In this document: positions 1 to 11,958 of the stretch, piece by piece
Numbering within the stretch: position 1 is the stretch's first letter
Layout: each line of letters starts with the position of its first letter
NCBI GenBank assembly: GCA_022393335.1
Contig: JAJEKB010020703.1
Span: forward strand, 1-64,000
Direction: 5' to 3'
Length of the DNA stretch: 64,000 bases
Origin: Macrotrachela quadricornifera
Lineage: Eukaryota > Rotifera > Eurotatoria > Philodinida > Philodinidae
The notes under the pieces: generated by a model
What the model saw: only the letters and a program-made list of their open reading frames with translations
The model's database searches: none
Told to the model about the DNA's origin: nothing
Position numbers and translations under genes: made by a program

Positions 1-2000
1 TGCCATTATATAATTTCGCTGCTGTTAAAATACTAAAATTTTTTAATAGCCTACGATTATAACGCTGACAAAAAGATATGTTTTATTCTTTGAGTCAATA
101 AGTGTTCATTAACCTTGTTTTATTCTTCATAAAGAAACAAATAAGAGTTTTTACGTTGACTTCATTAACCAGCTCTTGATTAGCGCGTACTTTTCAAAAC
201 AAAAATTTTGAGAAAAACTTTGATGAAGCACTGTTTTGACTAAGTTTTTCAGTCAGACAATTTATTCAGTTTTTAAAAATGATGTGAAACTGCAGTATTT
301 TTCGGATGCATTACAAGATATTTTCAAAAACCGAATAAACAATCTAACTTTTTTAGTTTTATATAACTGAGAATATCTGAGGTTTTCTTTTATCCCAGTT
401 TGTTATAAGTACTCCAGGTTAAAAGACTAGACCCAAGTTTATCAGACTTATTTAAACTTTGCAAAAATTTGAGGTAGACTATGCTTCGAGAAGCTGTGCA
501 ATGAACTTCTGAAGAATTCCATCAATCCAAAGTCATCTTGCTACAGCAGTCAACTAGAAAATTTTTAAAAATATGTTTGGTAATAGGGAACTTTATATGC
601 AAATCGGTCACAAAATTCGCGATGTGTCATAAACCGCGAATAACTATAATATTTAGTACCCCGATTAGTTTCTAAGATATCACATATGGCATCTAACGCG
701 ATGCTTAAAATCACAGCTCTAAATTGGTACATTGAAGTTTGTAAAACCGCGAACAAACGCTACATCTGACACAGTGGTTCATTAGTGTTTATAAAATTCT
801 GTCACAGTTAGATACAAAAACGACGGTCAATTATCATTTTACTCAAAAATTTTTTTTTATGTTTATGTTAATTAAAAACTGGTAATCGGTCATTTGATGA
901 TGTTTTGGGATGCAGAGTCTCTCAAATTTCAGTGAACTCTAGAGATTTTTGTATAAAAGAGTGCCATAAAAATCCTAGGCCATTTTTCCACTAAGAAGAA
1001 AATGAGATTTTTGACATGTATTGACTCAGAGAAAAAAATGTATTTTGTAGCCATTGCTATAGTCGTACACTCTACTATGTATAATCTATCAATAAAAAAC
1101 TTTTTAATGTTCATCATTTCAAGTAGAAGAAATCTGAAAAATTCGAACAGCAGTTGTTTTCACCATCCTGTAGATATCTCAAATTGAATGACAAAGTAAA
1201 TTATTTATCTTCAAAACTCTATATATAAGCCAATGTTTGGATCAGTGATGGATTAATGTATTGTAACTTTTGTCCTTTATTGACGATAGAACCTAAGATT
1301 GTTAAACTCTTTTGACTTTCAGAGTCGAAAACTAAGATGTTCAACAATAGTTGGTAAAAGCAGTGTCGATTGAGATAAATTGAAATTTTCGAAGAGTGAT
1401 GACGGGCGTGGCAAAGCAACAAATCGACTACTTCTCCATTCAAAGTTAATTAAACAAATTATTCTAAAAACAAAAGTGAAATGAATAAATGTGATGAAGA
1501 TGCTACTTTCGATACTTGTTAGAATAGATTTTTTTTGCATCATTATTTTTTCCAAAGATATTTTTCATATGCAGTCTTCATTGTCATTATCATGAAATCT
1601 AATGTCTATGATGGAAGAAACAACTTGTACAACTAAGTTTGTTTAAATGATGGCTGATTGCCATATGAATTATATGAATAGCACGAAGCAAATACATAGA
1701 ATATTCTAAATGTTGATACATCACTATTTTTTACTTACTAGGTGTATAATTTATTTGAAGTTCTGCAACTCTCTATTGAAACTTATAAGGCAGAGAGATA
1801 TGAAGCTATGAGTTAACTGAGGCAGCATGTATGGTTTTTAATATGTAAAAATTAAAGAATTGTAAAAGAAGAGGCAGCATTTTTCTTTAGCTATTAACAC
1901 TTGAAACTTTTACATTATCCATATGAACAAATTTATTTAGTGTTGGAATGCATTGTCTTTCATTATAAAACCTATTTTATTCTTAGGTTGACAAACAAAT
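1..2000. other. gene-poor AT-rich stretch
   Basis: No supportable gene. Open frames here are short, overlapping on both strands and rich in Phe/Ile/Lys/Asn as expected of random AT-rich DNA. No inverted or tandem repeat of note was seen. The last ~100 bases hold a T-rich run ending in TTCTTAG that could be a splice acceptor or 5' leader of the caspase-like gene downstream. Confidence 0.5.
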
Positions 2001-2021
2001 AATAAATTAATAGCTGCTGCT

Positions 2022-2756
2022 ATGTCATCAAAAACTAAACGAGCTCTTCTCATCGGTAATAATGATTACGAGAAAGGTAAACTTCAGCGATGCAAAAATG
2101 ACGCTGAAGATGTTAGCAACGAATTGAAGCAAATGGGCTTCAAAGTCATGATAGATTTTGATTTAAACTACGAGAAAATGATGGAGATTATTATGGACTT
2201 TGTCGAAGAAATTGCTGAGAATGATTTCATTGTTTTCTTTTTTGCTGGTCATGGAACTGAATGGGATAGTCAAAATTATCTCATCCCAATTGACAATCAA
2301 CGCCTCATTGATCAACCTAGGAAACATCAAAATTTTGCTGTTTCCGCTCAGAACATAATCGAGTCGATGAAAAGGAAATGTCCATTTTCAATCATTTTTC
2401 TACTCGACTGTTGTCGCACCCGTGTTCAAGAAGCCAAGAGGTCTATGATCGAATCAGATTGTAACAATGCTACGCCAATAAAAGGAGTAGCAGGCTCTTT
2501 AATCGTCTTTGCTTGTGGTCCTGATCAGCAGACAGCTGATATATCTCCAGATGGTCGTCATGGCCTCTTCACTTATCATCTACTTAAACATATAGTCGAA
2601 ACAAATATAAGTGTTGAAGAAATGATGTGTCGCGTGTGTGACGGAATATATTACGATAGTGCTGGAAAAATATTTACTCATCGAATAAGTACATTACGAA
2701 TATCAAAAATTTACTTCAATAGTAAAACGAAAGGTATGACTGTTTTTGATAACTAA
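2022..2756 (+). CDS. caspase-like (peptidase C14/metacaspase-type) protein, 244 aa
   Basis: A compact single-domain cysteine peptidase of the caspase-like fold. The N-terminus KRALLIGNNDYEKGKL is the usual first strand and turn of the p20 unit, followed by CKNDAEDVSNELKQMGF. The catalytic His is His77 in FFFAGHGTE, and the catalytic Cys is most likely Cys131 in LLDCCR (D129-C130-C131-R132). A p10-like part follows, with a GxxGLFTYHLLKHI-type block near residues 178-191. Both dyad residues are present, so activity is possible. There is no death-fold or other N-terminal domain and no signal peptide. The Cys pair in DCC resembles metacaspases and bacterial caspase-like proteins more than animal caspases (QACRG). 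The start at 2022 is the first Met before the first strand; an upstream non-coding exon is possible because TTCTTAG precedes it. Gene is intronless as seen. Substrate and pathway cannot be told. Confidence 0.85.
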   Translation: MSSKTKRALLIGNNDYEKGKLQRCKNDAEDVSNELKQMGFKVMIDFDLNYEKMMEIIMDFVEEIAENDFIVFFFAGHGTEWDSQNYLIPIDNQRLIDQPRKHQNFAVSAQNIIESMKRKCPFSIIFLLDCCRTRVQEAKRSMIESDCNNATPIKGVAGSLIVFACGPDQQTADISPDGRHGLFTYHLLKHIVETNISVEEMMCRVCDGIYYDSAGKIFTHRISTLRISKIYFNSKTKGMTVFDN

Positions 2757-4140
2757 AAATATCCATCTATGCTCAAATAATTAATATCTGAATTTCGACC
2801 TTTCTCAGCTTGTGTCCTTTATAATTGACAAAATATGTTCAAGTATATAAAAGCGTAGTAATCATTATGTATGCTATCATAAGAGAAATGCTCTAGGCTA
2901 TTAAAGAATTTATGCTAACATCGGAACACTCAAGTTTCTAAGGCAATCGAACTTAAGTTCAATAATATTTATGTCTCCGCGAGTTATGTTTATTAAGAGT
3001 TGTTAACACTCACTTTACATAAATGATTGAAAAATTATCGACATAAAAGAGCATCACAAAATTAATTTCACCAACGTTAACTCTCAAAGGGATTGTCAGA
3101 ATTGACAATAAATTCCATCAAGTTCATCTCGAATCCTAAAATGACATGTTCTAATTAATAATAAGAACCAGTTATACCTGGATTATTATGAGATCAGCAT
3201 CAGACTTCTCTGAAAAATGTGCAAATAATGCTAGTCATCGAATAACAAATAGTCAAGAAAAAGTATCTCATACAATTAGACTATCCATATAATTTGCACT
3301 AGAAGATTGTTTTGATAAATTATGAATGCGATTCAAGTCTGCATTCAAAAACGTTTAATTAATTCGATTCAGGTTGCAGTTCGGACCTGAAACGCATCCA
3401 GTAAATCAGATCCAAAAAATATCTGATCTAATAGTCCGTAGTCCATTCTAACACCGATTTAGATGGGTCGAATCTTTTGCTTCTTTTCTACTATATATTT
3501 AGATATATTTCACTATTAATGATATAGATGAATTTCGAATCCTTTTTTTTCTATTATGTTCTGATATAGAGATTATTCTATTCGACATTAATTAGTCCAA
3601 ATGACTGCTTTCTGTTTAATTGATTTCATGGTTCACCAGTAGAGAATATATATGTAGGGATTTTGTGTTAAGGAGTCAACTTCCTATGGATGCTTGAATC
3701 ATTGTCAATGAACAGCATTCTAACGAATTGTAAATTATTGCAATCGAGTGAAAAAAATATGTTGAAATTAAGTAGTCCGATCTTCTATGGTAATGCAAGA
3801 TCGTATTATTGAATGGTATACGAACCTTACTGAAATTTTTGATGCAAATTTTCTGAAACCACAAGTTTCTGTACAATTTTTTGTATAATCTTGCATGGTC
3901 ATGTATGATATTAGAGTACAATATGATAGAAACATATAAGCACAAGGAGGATTGGATACGACGATGAGTTTCGATACTTTCTTATATTGATTTCAACAAG
4001 TAAATATTGATGAAAAAGTATAACTATTTCGATATCTGATATTTGACTAAGTATGGTAAGCTTCACATATGCTCTTATAGAACTTTAAATTACTTACGTC
4101 AGAAAAAAAGCTTTCAGCGCAATCTCTTCGGAATTAAAAA
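2757..4140. other. gene-poor stretch
   Basis: AT-rich sequence with stops in all frames over most of its length; nothing recognisable. The segment around 4111-4140 (CTTTCAGCGCAAT...) is repeated almost exactly at 14286-14314, so the shared repeat described next begins slightly before its inverted end. Confidence 0.4.
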
Positions 4141-4840
4141 TGTGAAACACGATACACTCATTGTTGGTAATTCTCAAGAAATTGATGTTTTATGTATAAC
4201 TGGGCATGCTTCCGCATTATTCCTGACTATAGACCATAGAACTTCAATGAGAAGATACTCCATTGATATTTTAACTAGACTTGAGTTATACATGACCCCT
4301 GATAGTATCCTGAAGCTATCTGTCATAATATGTGATGACTTTACATCGCATTTCTCACTCTCTATGGTGAGCCCAACATCCTGTCTCTAATGGATAATTA
4401 ATCAATTAGATGCGAATTAATTAATCAGCTGAGGTATTGGTCACGATCTGCAATAGGTATTTAATTAATTAAACACTAATTAATTAACTAAATAAACATT
4501 AATTGCTTAACCAGACACAAATTAGTTAATTAAAATACAATTAATCAATTAAACCTAATTAATTAGTTAATAGCTAATCAAATAATTAATTAATACATTA
4601 AGATGTAGGTTACGGTTTGAGATGGTACTCTTGTCTGTCGGTCACGGTCTGTGATGTCTGTCACGGTCAGTCATGTCTGTCACGTCTGTGATGTGCTGTC
4701 GCTAAGGATGTCTGTCACGTCTGTGATGTGCTGTCGCTAAGGATGTCTGTCACGTCTGTGGGGGGAGGGGGGGGCGGCGGAGTGGGTCCAAATTTCTACC
4801 CCTAAACACTTCAACACTCTCTTTTAGATCGTGTTTCACA
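4141..4840. mobile_element. 700-bp repeat bounded by TGTGAAACACGAT inverted ends (copy 1)
   Basis: Starts TGTGAAACACGAT (4141-4153) and ends with its reverse complement (4828-4840). The interior has a TTAATTAA-rich tract (4395-4605), then a GT-rich minisatellite built on CACGGTCTGTGATG and GTCTGTCACG (about 4635-4760), a G-run, and the segment CCAAATTTCTACCCCTAAAC just inside the right end. A second copy with the same ends and the same right-hand segment is at 14315-14663. The 115-residue open frame starting at 4043 crosses the left boundary and is not supported as a gene. Non-autonomous element; superfamily unknown. Confidence 0.55.
4395..4605. repeat. TTAATTAA-rich low-complexity tract
   Basis: Dense irregular repetition of TTAATTAA/ATTAATTAA with short spacers, inside the repeat at 4141-4840. 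No coding potential. Confidence 0.6.
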
Positions 4841-5227
4841 ATATTTAATGACAGTTTATCTTCAGTTGTTGTATGGTGAAGATCCTCGAGATTAAATCTT
4901 AGAGTGAAAACGTATTAAAATGAATAAGAATGAGAGTAAAGGGCGAGAATAAAATTTTTCTTATATTAGTTTCCATAAAACGGTGCATGTAAAAAGACAA
5001 ATCTTCAACAGAATACAAAAAATCCATTGAAATAAAGAAATATTCATCGCTTCGTTATCTATCAATAAACTAACTTTCTACAGAGAATCCCAAAAGTCTG
5101 CTGTGAATATAAATTCGTAAATTTCCATTATTTGTCAAACTTAATTAACTGACTTTTTCTTTCATATGATAAATATGAATATGAAGTTTTTCCCTCGACT
5201 GAAGGGATGGTGATACGAAAAAAACTG

Positions 5228-5260
5228 AAATGCGTTTGTGTGTGTGTGTGTGTGTGTGTT
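5228..5260. repeat. (GT)n microsatellite
   Basis: About twelve GT units with one or two T interruptions near the beginning of the 5191 helentron-like 5' end. Confidence 0.85.
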
Positions 5261-6394
5261 TGTGCCAGGGTCAAAAAAACATCGAGATAAAAAAAACTAA
5301 AAGATCACAAAAATTAAAAATTAACCTTTCCCGAAAGATTTTTGGCATCAAGGTATGACATCTGATCAGCAGCATTGCTGATTGTCGTGGTACCTGAATT
5401 GATTCAATGGATGTTAGGAATTGGTGAGGTTTGGTATTTTTCAACGAAAATAAGTGTTTTTTCACGAATGAAGGTTTTCACTATGATGTGTGATGAACAT
5501 CATCGCTTATGGTGGTGGTACCTGAAGCGATTAATGGAGGTATATGGCAGTAGTAACTTCGTTAGAATCGTTTATTCTCTTTACTGAGGGGACGACCGTA
5601 GGAAACAACTAAAATGAGTTTCTGCGTCTGTCGCTGATCGCAGGCGAAAGGCCCGATCTGAAAAAATATTTATTTGACGCAAAGGTGTTCGAGGTTGAGG
5701 AATCCGAATCTGACATTAGTTTTTCAAAATGTTTTGAGATTAATATTTCTTCATAAAGGATACTCCCTCGACTGATGGGTGGGTCATATGGAAAAAAACA
5801 GTTTGCTTGCTTGCTTATTGTCGGGATCAAAGGTCAAAAAAACCTCTGTTTTCAGAAAAATCGATCGAAGAATCGCAACTTTAAGATCAACTTGACGCAT
5901 TTCGTTTAACCAAAGGTTGTCGAAATTGGGGAATTGAGTGGCATATTAATTTTTTAAAATTTCTAAATGAGTGTTTTTACGTCATAAAAGTCTTTTTTCC
6001 AACAAAATAATGATTTTTTATAAAGTTTGACCCAAGATTCTTCTGGGTGAGAAATCGAATAGCATTCTTAGTTTTTAAATTTTTTCAAATAATTTTTTTT
6101 GCTTAAGAAATGATTTTGCAAAGAAAATAATAACTTTTAACAAAGTTTTATCAAATTAACCGGGGTCGAGAAATAGATTGGCGATACAAGTTTTTTAAAA
6201 CTTTTTTGAGATTAATGTTTTTACACAAAGGACAGATTGTTTTACAAAAAGAACTTTTTTTATAAAATTTGATCAAAGGTAATTGACGTCGAGAACTTAA
6301 ATCGACTTTACTTGCTGTTATATTATTTTTCTATAAAACTGGAAAGCTGAATTGTAAAAAAATAATTGTGAGTTGAGAAAAAAGTTTGATACAT

Positions 6395-6440
6395 GAAACG
6401 GCTAGCGCTGAGTGGCGCCGACAAACAACTAGTCGTTTTC
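6395..6440. repeat. GGCGCC hairpin repeat, copy 1 (degenerate)
   Basis: Imperfect palindrome with arms GAAACGGCTAG and CTAGTCGTTTTC around GGCGCC. The oldest-looking of three related hairpins at roughly 330-bp spacing. Confidence 0.6.
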
Positions 6441-6718
6441 TCTAACAGCTACCACATCTGTGTTTCAGAGAAGACTTAAACAATTATGAGAGTTTTATGG
6501 AACGCATTATCTCGGAGCTGCAATCGTAATCGGAATTGAGCGGAATACTGGACTACCAAAGAATGGGTAAATGGTTTCGGTGTCTGAGGTTTGGGGAGAA
6601 TAGTGTATTTTAGTTAACTATTCTAAGGAAAATCAGTGAGCATTTTGAGAGAAGCGAATAATGGCAGAATTAAGTGGTTAAAAGGCAAAACTTCGCTACC
6701 CTATAAAGTTTGATATAT

Positions 6719-6776
6719 GGAACAGCTAGCCGTGAGTGGCGCCCCAGAGGAGCGCCGACGAACGACTAGCTGTCCT
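6719..6776. repeat. GGCGCC hairpin repeat, copy 2
   Basis: About 58 bp: GGAACAGCTAGCCGTGAGT, then GGCGCCCC / GAGCGCC inner arms, then AACGACTAGCTGTCC. Preceded by AAGTTTGATATAT as in copy 1. GC content is far above its surroundings. Confidence 0.7.
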
Positions 6777-7069
6777 TCTGTAGTTAGGCGTAGGGGCTGT
6801 GCTCCAATAGGGATATAGAAAATATTTCACGGGATAATTTGTCGTATATTACGTGACATTCGTGGTAACGGTATAAGCAGAATGGTAGCATATTGAAAAC
6901 GTGTAGTTTTGTCTCAGGTGCAAAATGGGATCGGAGTCAATGTGTGATACTAGAAGTCAACTGATAGGTGCATTCTATGACGATTTGACTAGTTTCTTGA
7001 AATAGTTGAAACGTGCAAAAGGGAAATTAGAACTATGAATTATCACCTGCTGAATGAAGCTTGGCCGGT

Positions 7070-7127
7070 GGAACGGCTAGCCGTAAGTGGCGCCCCGTAG
7101 GGGCGCCGACGAACGACTAGCCGTTCC
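7070..7127. repeat. GGCGCC hairpin repeat, copy 3 (best preserved)
   Basis: Outer arms GGAACGGCTAG and CTAGCCGTTCC are perfect complements; inner arms GGCGCCCC and GGGGCGCC are perfect around a GTA loop. Expected to extrude as a two-step stem. Could be a very small MITE or a structural signal of the surrounding element. Confidence 0.75.
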
Positions 7128-7633
7128 CATAATTGATCATGAAAATTTTGCTTTAGTATAGACTCACATGAATCAATTGTAAATTGATTCTTAGCAGTTT
7201 AAACCAATGTCGTTACTATCAAATGATCGGGATTATACTAAGAAGCTAAGCCTAAAAAATTCTGTGTTCTTTAAACAAAATTTCTGTTTAATAAACTGAG
7301 AACTAATTGAAAGAGTTTTCTATTATTATGATTATATATGGAATCAAGAGTTGAAATATCTAACATGATCGGACAAAGTTTACTGTAATGCAGCGATGTA
7401 ATATTTCTTTGAGAAAAGGATCAACAAATCCACAGGTGGAGCGCTACCTTGTTGAATTTTATTCTGTAATGGTAGTTTTAGAATAGTATACAAATCTTAA
7501 ATGATACACATGTTTCTACTTCGTGTTATGTAGAGAATGAAAATGAAAAATAGAGTAGAGAGAGATATTACAACTTTTCATGATTCAGTCGAGGGTCAAG
7601 TGAGTCGAAGCGACGAGCGTTACTTGTTGTTTA

Positions 7634-8156
7634 TACTGACAAACTTTACAAATACTGCTCAAAGCCATAATTGTCGACAGAAACATTGAGTATTAGTCAT
7701 TTTTCGAACCACTTTGTAGTGTTTCTCTTTCAATATCTGAATATCTTGTGTTTTTGTGACTTTTGCACCGGTCACATCTTGGATTATTGTTTATATGTTT
7801 TGTTATAATATAATATCAGTACAAAATAAGTCTACTAATATTGAATTCCAAGATCATGAAGTTCATATGATCTCTTTAACTTTTGAAACGATGATCGATA
7901 AACAAAGAAAAGAAAAGTCATTTCAAGAGCTTCAAGATCTTGAAACTTGACATGATTAGGTATATTTTGCATTGATATATCACAACACATGCAAATAAAC
8001 AACATCATAAGATGTGACCGATATATAAATCATAAGGAAACACATGAAGTTCACGTATTGAAAGAGAAACACTACAAAATTGTTTGGAAAACAAATAATT
8101 TCACTGATTTTATCGAAAAGTATGACTATGAGCAGTATTTGTAAAGTTTATCAGTA
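7634..8156. mobile_element. Tc1/mariner-type MITE, ~110-bp inverted ends, TA flanks
   Basis: Left end TACTGACAAACTTTACAAAT (7634 on) pairs with the right end (to 8156); the match runs about 110 bp inwards on each side, through TGTAGTGTTTCTCTTTCAAT. TA dinucleotides flank both ends (7632-7633, 8157-8158). Inserted a few bases beyond the 3' end of the helentron-like copy A. The 64-residue open frame inside is not considered real. Confidence 0.75.
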
Positions 8157-8159
8157 TAA

Positions 8160-9300
8160 ATAAAAACTTCATATTCATATTTGTGATTTGAAAGAAAAAG
8201 TCAATTGATTAAGTTCGATAAATAGGGGAAATCTAGGAATGTAATTTGACGATGGACTTTTGGGACACCCTGTAGATCTTAATAAGAGTTTTTGATTAAA
8301 TTAGAGTTTCATATTTAAAAAATGAAAATTAAAGAAAGAAAAAGTGAAGTACACTGTGATTTTAACAAAGCACTTCATAGAACTGTTTTGGCGTCGCTTA
8401 GCCAATAATGATTTTAAGACATTTTTTTTATACGATAATAAATGTTGTGAAAAAAAAAGAAAAAGTGATCGTAATGATAATCTTTTGGGGACAGCTTTCT
8501 ACGACATAAGTTTTTTATTTAAAAGTTTATTTTCTACGTATGATATGAATATGAAAATAGTCAAATGTAATATAAATTCATCTTATCAAATATGACAACA
8601 AAGACAAGCTATCCTTAAATAGTGATGAATCCGCTTATAGTCTATAAAATTTTTTTATAAATTAATTATAAACTAAACAAATATTTAAGTATTCGTTTCT
8701 ATTTTCCATTGTTATTAAATAAATTGTCAATTATTTTGAATATTGATGTAGAAAAAACACAAATTAGATAAAAGAAACTTATGAAATTGAATACATTTCA
8801 GAGGCATATGTTGAAATATGTTAAATAAAAAGCAAAACAAGATAACAAGACATTTATCTTTTATTCTTCTTTTTTACTTTTTTATTATTGACGTAAACAA
8901 AATTTTTGAATACAGTTTAATAAACTGTATTAAAAAGATGTTTTCCTTTCTCTCAATATTTCTCTTACATTATTTTTATTTATTAGATGAAGAAATACAA
9001 CAAAAATTAAACAAAAATTTTATTGCTGCTGCTACTATTAAACCAAAAATTGACCAAGTTCAAGATGCTCAAGATGACAGAGTAAACATAACAACGCGAA
9101 GGAATAAAACTGCACAATATCAGACAAAAACGGGTATGTTGAGATAAGATTACAGTCAAAATGATTTATACTCATTGCACATATTTCCTAAAGCAGATTA
9201 AACAATAAAATAGCAGGAAATCTTCTTTAATAATGGTTAAAGAAACTCTCTATTTAAAAGTCACTTTAATTTATCATATCATTTTAAGTAAAATTTGTTC
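8160..9300. other. gene-poor stretch with one unassigned open frame
   Basis: AT-rich. An open frame at 8818-9147 (+, 109 aa) starts with hydrophobic Phe/Ile-rich sequence and becomes hydrophilic (KNFIAAATIKPKIDQVQDAQ) towards its end; it has no recognisable family and may be a fragment of an exon or chance. The frame at 8344-8595 is equally unassignable. Confidence 0.3.
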
Positions 9301-9306
9301 CTTTAA

Positions 9307-11465
9307 CACATTCGACCCGACGGGTCCCACCGGTGGGACCCGCCCTATTGTAAGAAAATACTTAATGAAAAAACATTTTCTTCTCTTTTTTTCTTGACTA
9401 AAAGGATAGATGGGATGGGTTATCTAACCTGGCACGCTAGTGTCTGAATTGTTTATTACACAGCGTAGTGCTTTTCATTAAAACAATCAGGGCAAAAAAA
9501 TTTGTCGCAATCAGAGCAGAAAGTTTTTATTTTTTATGCTGTTGCATTACTTGCTTCCTTTGACTGTTGTTGTCTTATCTTCTCATAACACCCAGCACAG
9601 CACCGTCTGGCATCGCGAGTAGACGCTTCTATCTCTCGAAGCTTGTGATCGGTTAGTTTGCGTTTTAAAGAACTTGCTGATTGTTGTCTTAGACCATGTT
9701 TCAGCTTCTCAATCGGCGTATCAAGGAGTAAAGATTGGACAAGACTTTCACGAAATTGTAAGATGGTCACTTTACTTTTGGTGTACTTTTCATTGTATGT
9801 CAAGTAGCTATTGACCAGTGCCGTCCCAAAAACTAATTCAAATGCTATCTTTCGGTACCATTTTACTGATTTCCTGAGAGACGTGTAATATGTTGATAAG
9901 TGGTCAGATAAATCAGTGCCTTGTCTTCCTTTATTATAATCTATTACGACTTGGGGCTTCATGATCGACTGATTTTGAAAGTTTAACTTTCCACTATCTA
10001 CTACACGTGCCGAATGTGACGGTCTTGTAAATATCATCAAGACGTCGTTCTTGTCTCGCCACCTAGTTAGTTTAACTCCATCTTTGTTCTGAAGTCCACA
10101 AACTTCTCCACGACTAAGATTTTCTTCAAGGATTCTACCTCCTGACCCAACACGATTCGTTCGTAATGTTCCAACGAGATATGTATCATGTTCCAACAAA
10201 CATTGCGCAAGAGAAATACTGATAAAGTAATTATCAGCTACGACGGTTCGATAACAACCATCAAGACCATCTAATAGTTTCATCACTACTGTTTGAGCAT
10301 GTCCGACACCTCCCGTTGAATCTTGCTCACTGGTATATATTACATAATTCCAAACATAACCATTAGTCGCTGCTAATTTGTACATCTTTACACCGTACTT
10401 GTGTGCTTTCCCAGGGATGTATTGTTTGAATAAAAGTCGGCCACGCCATGGGATCATACTTTCATCTATACTGATAATTGAGCTAGGTATATATACTGAT
10501 GAAAATCTTTCTTTTAGTAAATCTAAGAGTGGCTTCAACTTGAACAGTTTATCTTGATTCGAATTCTTGTCATTGTTATTCGAAAAATGCCAAAATTTTA
10601 GGAGTGATTCAAATCTTTCTCTTGACATAGTGTTTTGAATGATCGGTGATCCATATAATGTACTAGAGCTTCAATAATACTTCAGTTTCGGCATTTGCAC
10701 TAATCCCATTTCAATGATTATTCCAAAGAATTTGAACATCTCTGTATCAGTGGTCGGTTTTCATCGTTGAAATATTGATCGTCTACTGATCGCATGACTT
10801 TCCATGTACTGCTGTGCGTATCGATTAGTTTCACGAACCATAACATCGATAATTTCGTCCGTAATGAAATGTCGATAACAGTCGATAGGATTGATTGTGT
10901 TATCTTCTGAAGTAGAAGTTACACGTACATCGTCGATAAGCCCATGATCTTCCAAGAATTCTGCATCAGATTCTGGTTCTATTTCATTCCAAGTAGGCGA
11001 ATCCATTCCATCATCGTCCTCGTCATCCGTAACATCTTCGTCAGAATTTTGAAAACCAAGATCCATTGCATCAAACTCATCATTCAGTGAACTCACTTCA
11101 CTGAATGAGCTAGCACTACTTTCTGTATCAATTTCTTCGAACGACATGTGAAATGCTCCAAAAATTTGGTTGTATTTATATGCAAAACGATATAGATAAA
11201 AGAATCAGGGAGAGAAGACTGGAAATTTCTTTCTTTTTCTTACACATGCTTTGTATAATGTACAAATAACGAAAAACTAACTTAAACCATTAGTCACTTG
11301 GTCCGTAAAAAGTGATTCATTGTTTAGTAGTATACATAAGAGAACGACAAAAAAACCAGTAGAATATAGCCAAAAGGTCATTAAGTGTATATGTTACAAG
11401 ATTATTGTTCATGAAAATGGACAGTATGGAAAAAATTGAAGAAAAACTGAGTCGGGTCGAATGTG
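9307..11465 (-). mobile_element. piggyBac-family transposon, near-complete
   Basis: 15-bp inverted ends CACATTCGACCCGAC are at 9307-9321 and, reversed, at 11451-11465. The left flank is TTAA (9303-9306); the right flank is CTAA (11466-11469), one base off TTAA, the piggyBac target. A 22-bp perfect palindrome centred on ACCGGT (9321-9342) lies just inside the left end, a sub-terminal structure not seen at the right end. The single gene inside is a piggyBac transposase read leftwards. Confidence 0.88.
9534..11147 (-). pseudogene. piggyBac transposase with one in-frame stop
   Basis: Reads leftwards as one continuous frame of 537 codons broken only by a TGA (about 10758-10760), between SIFQR and KPTTD, where related transposases often have Trp. 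The N-terminus is acidic (Asp/Glu/Ser-rich). The catalytic DDE/D-type core follows: counted in the downstream 364-residue part, Asp55 in IISIDESMIPWRGR, Asp132 in VVADNYF, and Asp239 in NKGRQGTDLSDH, matching the three acidic positions of the family. The C-terminus has a short CCAGCYEKIRQQ cluster, a reduced form of the usual Cys-rich finger. No other lesion was seen, so this is a recently dead copy unless the TGA is a sequence error or read through. Confidence 0.88.
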
Positions 11466-11624
11466 CTAATAACTTATATCTAAGATTAAACTTGATTTTC
11501 TTCATATAAATTTTTCTTTGTTACATAGAAATTATAAATGTAATTTTAATTTTTCTTCAATGTGAAAATAATCCTCACTCTTGTTATATAACAAATAGAA
11601 TTTGAATTCTTTTAATTTATATTT

Positions 11625-11958
11625 GGGGGTTGTAAGCTTGAGTGATACCCCATTTTGGTACAGCCCTATTGGAAAGATAAAACCTACTATTGTTCGGACC
11701 ATATAAGAAAGGATTTCAGATAACCCTGGATTGCCCCCGAAGAACATCATGTTTTATCCTTACAGTAGTAGAGAAAATTTAACAGCTCGCACGATAAGCT
11801 AGTAGCTTTTCTCTATTATTGTAAGGATAAAACATGATGTTCTTCGGGGCAATCCAGGGTTGTCTGGAATCCTTTCTTATATGGCCCGGACAATACTAGG
11901 TTTTATCTTTACAATAGGGCTGTACCAAAATGGGGTATCGGTCAAGCTTGCAACCCCC
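11625..11958. mobile_element. foldback MITE, ~150-bp arms
   Basis: Almost entirely palindromic: the left arm from GGGGGTTGTAAGCTTGA (11625) pairs with the right arm ending CAAGCTTGCAACCCCC (11958), with about 33 bp of unpaired centre near 11775-11808. Arms differ at several positions, so it is not a recent duplication. No coding potential; frames overlapping it are artefacts of the repeat. Confidence 0.75.

Larger units (their letters stand above)
5191..7627 (+). mobile_element. helentron-associated-like non-autonomous element(s), copy A
   Basis: Two 5' ends with TCCCTCGACTGA occur at 5191 and 5764, each followed by a TTGCTTGC or GT tract and GGTCAAAAAAAC. The matching 3' inverted repeat TCAGTCGAGGG is at 7585-7595, followed by a hairpin region (GAGTCGAAGCGACGAG) and the terminal GCGTTACTTGT ending at 7627. 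Between 5860 and 6350 there are degenerate tandem units containing TTGACC-like, GGxxTCGAGAA and TTTTTACAcaAAG pieces, the same material as in the copy at 27077-28471. Two 5' ends with one 3' end suggest a partial tandem or a nested truncated copy. It also contains the three GGCGCC hairpins listed separately. No open reading frame of note, so it would depend on an autonomous helentron elsewhere. Confidence 0.55.

Noticed and set aside
4043..4390. 115-codon open frame as a gene
   Set aside because: It crosses the left boundary of a repeat that recurs at 14.3 kb, where the frame is not kept; the composition is unremarkable.
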